The notes beneath the pieces were generated by a model. It did no database searches, was not told the DNA's origin, and worked only from the letters and a program-made list of their open reading frames with translations. Both the position numbers and the translations under genes were made by a program. From assembly GCA_014381035.1 (NCBI GenBank), contig JACMIS010000700.1:1-6688 (forward strand): a DNA stretch of 6,688 bases. Direction: 5' to 3'. Below, piece by piece: positions 5,137 to 6,688 of the stretch; the stretch's first letter is position 1; each line of letters starts with the position of its first letter. This DNA comes from Armatimonadota bacterium. Its GTDB lineage: Bacteria; Armatimonadota; Armatimonadia; Armatimonadales; Armatimonadaceae.

Positions 5137-5832
5137 ATGTCGCAAGCGCGATATACTCAAGGCATGTCTCCGCGCCCGCTCAAGTCGCCGTTCACGTTGC
5201 CGGACGTAGTGACTGGCTTCCACCAGTATTTCGCGTTCACTGCTGAAACGGGAGCGGTACTCGCCGAACTCGGCTATACGTTCGACCGCGACGCCCTAAC
5301 TCTCCCGCGCCGACCCGAGGAAGTGGGCGCATGGGCGGACTACCTGAGAAGTCGGTCGAATCTGGTGCTACGCCGCATTGGAATGAACGCCGAGATCACG
5401 CGCCGCGAGTTTCTCATCGCCCCACTCCTTTTAGAAGTCTCGCTCGCCGTGGACGCCGAACTGCACTCGGAATACGCGGTGAACGTTTCGCCGCGCCTGC
5501 ACGGCAGCCTCGATTACCTGTTGCAGAAAGACAACGCGCTGGTTGTCGTCGAAGCGAAACAGGCGGACATGGTGCGCGGTTTCACGCAACTCGCCGCCGA
5601 GTTAGTCGCCCTCGACGCGTTCGCGCCGGACGAGATGCCCTTCCTGCACGGCGCGGTGTCGGTAGGGGATACGTGGCGGTTTGGCGTCCTCGACCGCGCC
5701 CGCAAGCACGTGACGCAGGACATCGGGCAGTTCAACGTCCCCGCCGACCTAGACGATCTTCTCGCGGTGCTGGTCGGAGTCATCAAAAACGCCCCGGCAG
5801 ACGCTTCTGCCGCCGCGAAACCCGCAACATAA
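5137..5832 (+). CDS. PD-(D/E)XK nuclease-like protein of unknown role
   Basis: This 231-residue soluble protein has no signal peptide or membrane segment. Residues 91-160 show the order expected of the PD-(D/E)XK fold. An acidic helix comes first (EFLIAPLLLEV 91-101, Glu91 or Glu100), then GSLDYLL with Asp126, a hydrophobic strand VVVEAK with Glu139 and Lys141, then GFTQLAAEL with Gln151 in the following helix. FGVLDR (182-187) and a helical end follow. The spacing D-x12-E-x-K is normal for the superfamily, so metal-dependent cleavage of DNA or RNA is possible but unproved. The ATG at 5137 has GGGGA 7 nt upstream. An in-frame ATG at 5164 (222 residues) lacks a good ribosome site, though TATACT at 5152-5157 would suit a leaderless transcript. 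An alternative-frame extension back into the hydrolase gene is not coding. A gene of unknown function follows 23 nt later. Confidence 0.85.
   Translation: MSQARYTQGMSPRPLKSPFTLPDVVTGFHQYFAFTAETGAVLAELGYTFDRDALTLPRRPEEVGAWADYLRSRSNLVLRRIGMNAEITRREFLIAPLLLEVSLAVDAELHSEYAVNVSPRLHGSLDYLLQKDNALVVVEAKQADMVRGFTQLAAELVALDAFAPDEMPFLHGAVSVGDTWRFGVLDRARKHVTQDIGQFNVPADLDDLLAVLVGVIKNAPADASAAAKPAT
5152..5157 (+). promoter_or_regulatory. Candidate -10 element for a leaderless start at 5164
   Basis: TATACT matches the -10 consensus at five of six positions and ends 6 nt before the in-frame ATG at 5164, so a transcript could begin at that start codon. No -35 hexamer is evident (ACGGGA at 17 nt). This competes with the ribosome-site-based start at 5137. 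Confidence 0.25.
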
Positions 5833-5855
5833 TCCAAGGAAACGCCGGTACCGAA

Positions 5856-6401
5856 ATGCCGAACTGTGATTTTTATGCTCTGGGAAATGACTGCGAGGAG
5901 GTCCTCGATTTCATTTTTGCCCAACCTAGCTGGACACTCTACGAACTACATTCGAGATGGGACAAGCCGGTGCGCGTCTTTACCTCGACCGAATCCGTCC
6001 GTGATTCCTTTGAACTGTGCAAAGAATCCGCGTATTTCCAACTTCACGCTCCTGATATGGGAGGGCGCGTTCAGTATCACCGAATTGAGCAGAACATGGG
6101 AGAGAGAATACGGCATTCGACGGAAGGTTGGGGACTTATCCAGGTATATTTCGGCACTCTGCACGATGGCATGTTGACCGATTCACACACGAATCATAAC
6201 TCCGAAGTCCGCGCTCGTAGCTGGTCTGTAACTCTCCCTGAGCTGGGAGATGTAAGTGAATGGGATTGGTCTGGTGTCGCGAGAACGTCGGGAAAGCTAG
6301 TGCGCTTCATCCGCAAAATCGGCGCCGCCAAACAGGGCTCCCGACCGATACTCAAGCGAGCGTATGAGTCTCTGCGGAGCGACACGATTCGACTCCAATG
6401 A
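5856..6401 (+). CDS. Hypothetical protein, 181 residues
   Basis: I cannot assign this protein to a named family. It begins MPNCDFYALGNDCEEVLDFIF, which looks like a conserved N-terminus with two cysteines (4 and 13). A mixed alpha/beta body follows, with six tryptophans (26, 35, 92, 123, 136, 138). There is a histidine-containing loop HDGMLTDSHTNHN (103-115) and a basic C-terminal helical part (about 146-171). There is no signal peptide, membrane segment or obvious nucleic-acid motif. The ATG at 5856 is the first in-frame start after the upstream stop. An AAGGA lies about 15 nt before it, farther than usual. The gene follows the nuclease-like gene by 23 nt and is probably co-transcribed. Two 60-base lines counted by hand gave 50% and 52% G+C (5881-5940, 6061-6120), against 63% in a line of the upstream gene (5461-5520), hinting at a different origin. 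Confidence 0.8.
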   Translation: MPNCDFYALGNDCEEVLDFIFAQPSWTLYELHSRWDKPVRVFTSTESVRDSFELCKESAYFQLHAPDMGGRVQYHRIEQNMGERIRHSTEGWGLIQVYFGTLHDGMLTDSHTNHNSEVRARSWSVTLPELGDVSEWDWSGVARTSGKLVRFIRKIGAAKQGSRPILKRAYESLRSDTIRLQ

Positions 6402-6469
6402 GTGCCAGTGTTTCATCGTTCGGTTTGAGCACGCTCAGGAGGGCGACGCCAACGGGGGCAGTCAGGAAC

Positions 6470-6522
6470 CGACCCGGACTTGATACCCAGCCTCGATCCG
6501 ATACGCGAGTCAGTCCGGGTCG
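6470..6522. terminator. Inverted repeat between convergent genes
   Basis: CGACCCGGACT (6470-6480) and AGTCCGGGTCG (6512-6522) are perfect 11-bp complements separated by 31 nt. The loop contains a smaller CTCG/CGAG pairing. The right arm overlaps the last codons and stop of the minus-strand sugar dehydrogenase. Placed between convergent genes, it may act as a two-way terminator, but neither strand shows a T tract and the loop is long. The rest of 6402-6469 shows only a small TGAGC-AC-GCTCA repeat (6426-6437). Confidence 0.4.
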
Positions 6523-6688
6523 AGGCGACGAAGACGACCATTGGCACCGTCCTCCAGAACCCAGATAGCGCCGTCCGGTCCCTGCTCGATCTCGCGGATG
6601 CGCACTCCCAGGTCGATGCGACCGACCTCGGTCGCCGTGCTACCGTCGAAGCGCACCCGTACGATTCCCTGGGAGGAGAGCCCGGCCA
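6510..6688 (-). CDS. PQQ-dependent sugar dehydrogenase, C-terminal fragment
   Basis: Only the last 58 codons are in the window, and the 5' part lies beyond the right edge. The reading begins AGLSSQGIVRVRFDG, continues through RIREIEQGPDGAIWVLED, and ends with NGRLRRLDPD and TGA. The phrase 'R-x-R-E-I-x-Q-G-P-D-G-x-I-W-V-L' followed by 'G-R-L-x-R-L' is the final blade of the six-bladed propeller in soluble aldose (glucose/sorbosone-type) dehydrogenases, which oxidise sugars with PQQ and are usually exported. The fragment is too short to judge a signal peptide, PQQ ligands or substrate. It converges on the plus-strand gene ending at 6401. Confidence 0.8.
   Translation of the reverse strand, partial: AGLSSQGIVRVRFDGSTATEVGRIDLGVRIREIEQGPDGAIWVLEDGANGRLRRLDPD

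Noticed and set aside
5331..5855. Open frame upstream of and in frame with the 181-residue hypothetical protein
   Set aside because: It is antiparallel to nothing and simply a shifted reading of the nuclease-like gene, rich in Arg and Pro with no family pattern. The plausible protein begins at the ATG at 5856.
1..6688. CRISPR array, tRNA, rRNA, insertion sequence or attachment sites
   Set aside because: No regularly spaced repeats, no tRNA-like cloverleaf or CCA-ended arm, no rRNA segments, no transposase motif and no terminal inverted repeats with target duplications were seen.

Overview
The window holds seven genes that look real and one gene fragment. Composition is moderately G+C rich, close to 60% by eye in most coding stretches. 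Start sites carry purine-rich Shine-Dalgarno sequences, and one product has a Sec-type signal peptide with an AxA-like cleavage site. Together these suggest a free-living soil or water bacterium. The mix of a PQQ sugar dehydrogenase end, AraC regulators, a short-chain dehydrogenase and a C-rich/G-rich intergenic hairpin would fit a non-proteobacterial lineage such as Armatimonadota, Chloroflexota or a cyanobacterial relative. That placement is a weak inference, because no rRNA or marker gene is present.

Left block, minus strand (about 85-2866): reading in the direction of transcription, an AraC regulator with an AraC_N-type sensor domain (1895-2866), a second AraC regulator with a cupin-like sensor domain (857-1702), and a small NADP-binding protein of the F420-dependent NADP reductase (COG2085-like) family (124-771). 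A hairpin followed by a short T-rich tract (85-120) closes this block. The second AraC gene has its own candidate promoter (TATAAT on the minus strand at 1789-1794). Ten-base palindromes sharing the core AACGTT lie upstream of both it and the reductase gene, so this regulator may control itself and the reductase.

Centre (2867-3827): a 196-bp divergent intergenic region separates the AraC_N regulator from a plus-strand short-chain dehydrogenase (3063-3827). This is a common regulator-target arrangement, and the spacer contains two inverted repeats that could be operators. A perfect 12-bp hairpin follows the dehydrogenase.

Right block, plus strand (4044-6401): an exported metallo-beta-lactamase-fold hydrolase that closely resembles the methyl parathion hydrolase / lactonase branch and keeps all seven metal ligands; then a G/C-rich hairpin element; then a protein with a PD-(D/E)XK nuclease-like signature (5137-5832); then, 23 nt downstream, a 181-residue protein I do not recognise, with visibly lower G+C (5856-6401). 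The minus-strand tail of a PQQ-dependent sugar dehydrogenase enters from the right edge (6510-6688).

The left and centre parts look like ordinary accessory redox metabolism under AraC control. The least explained part is the pair at 5137-6401, a nuclease-fold protein next to an unknown protein. Nothing here proves a new system. That pair and the hairpin element in front of it are the most worthwhile targets.
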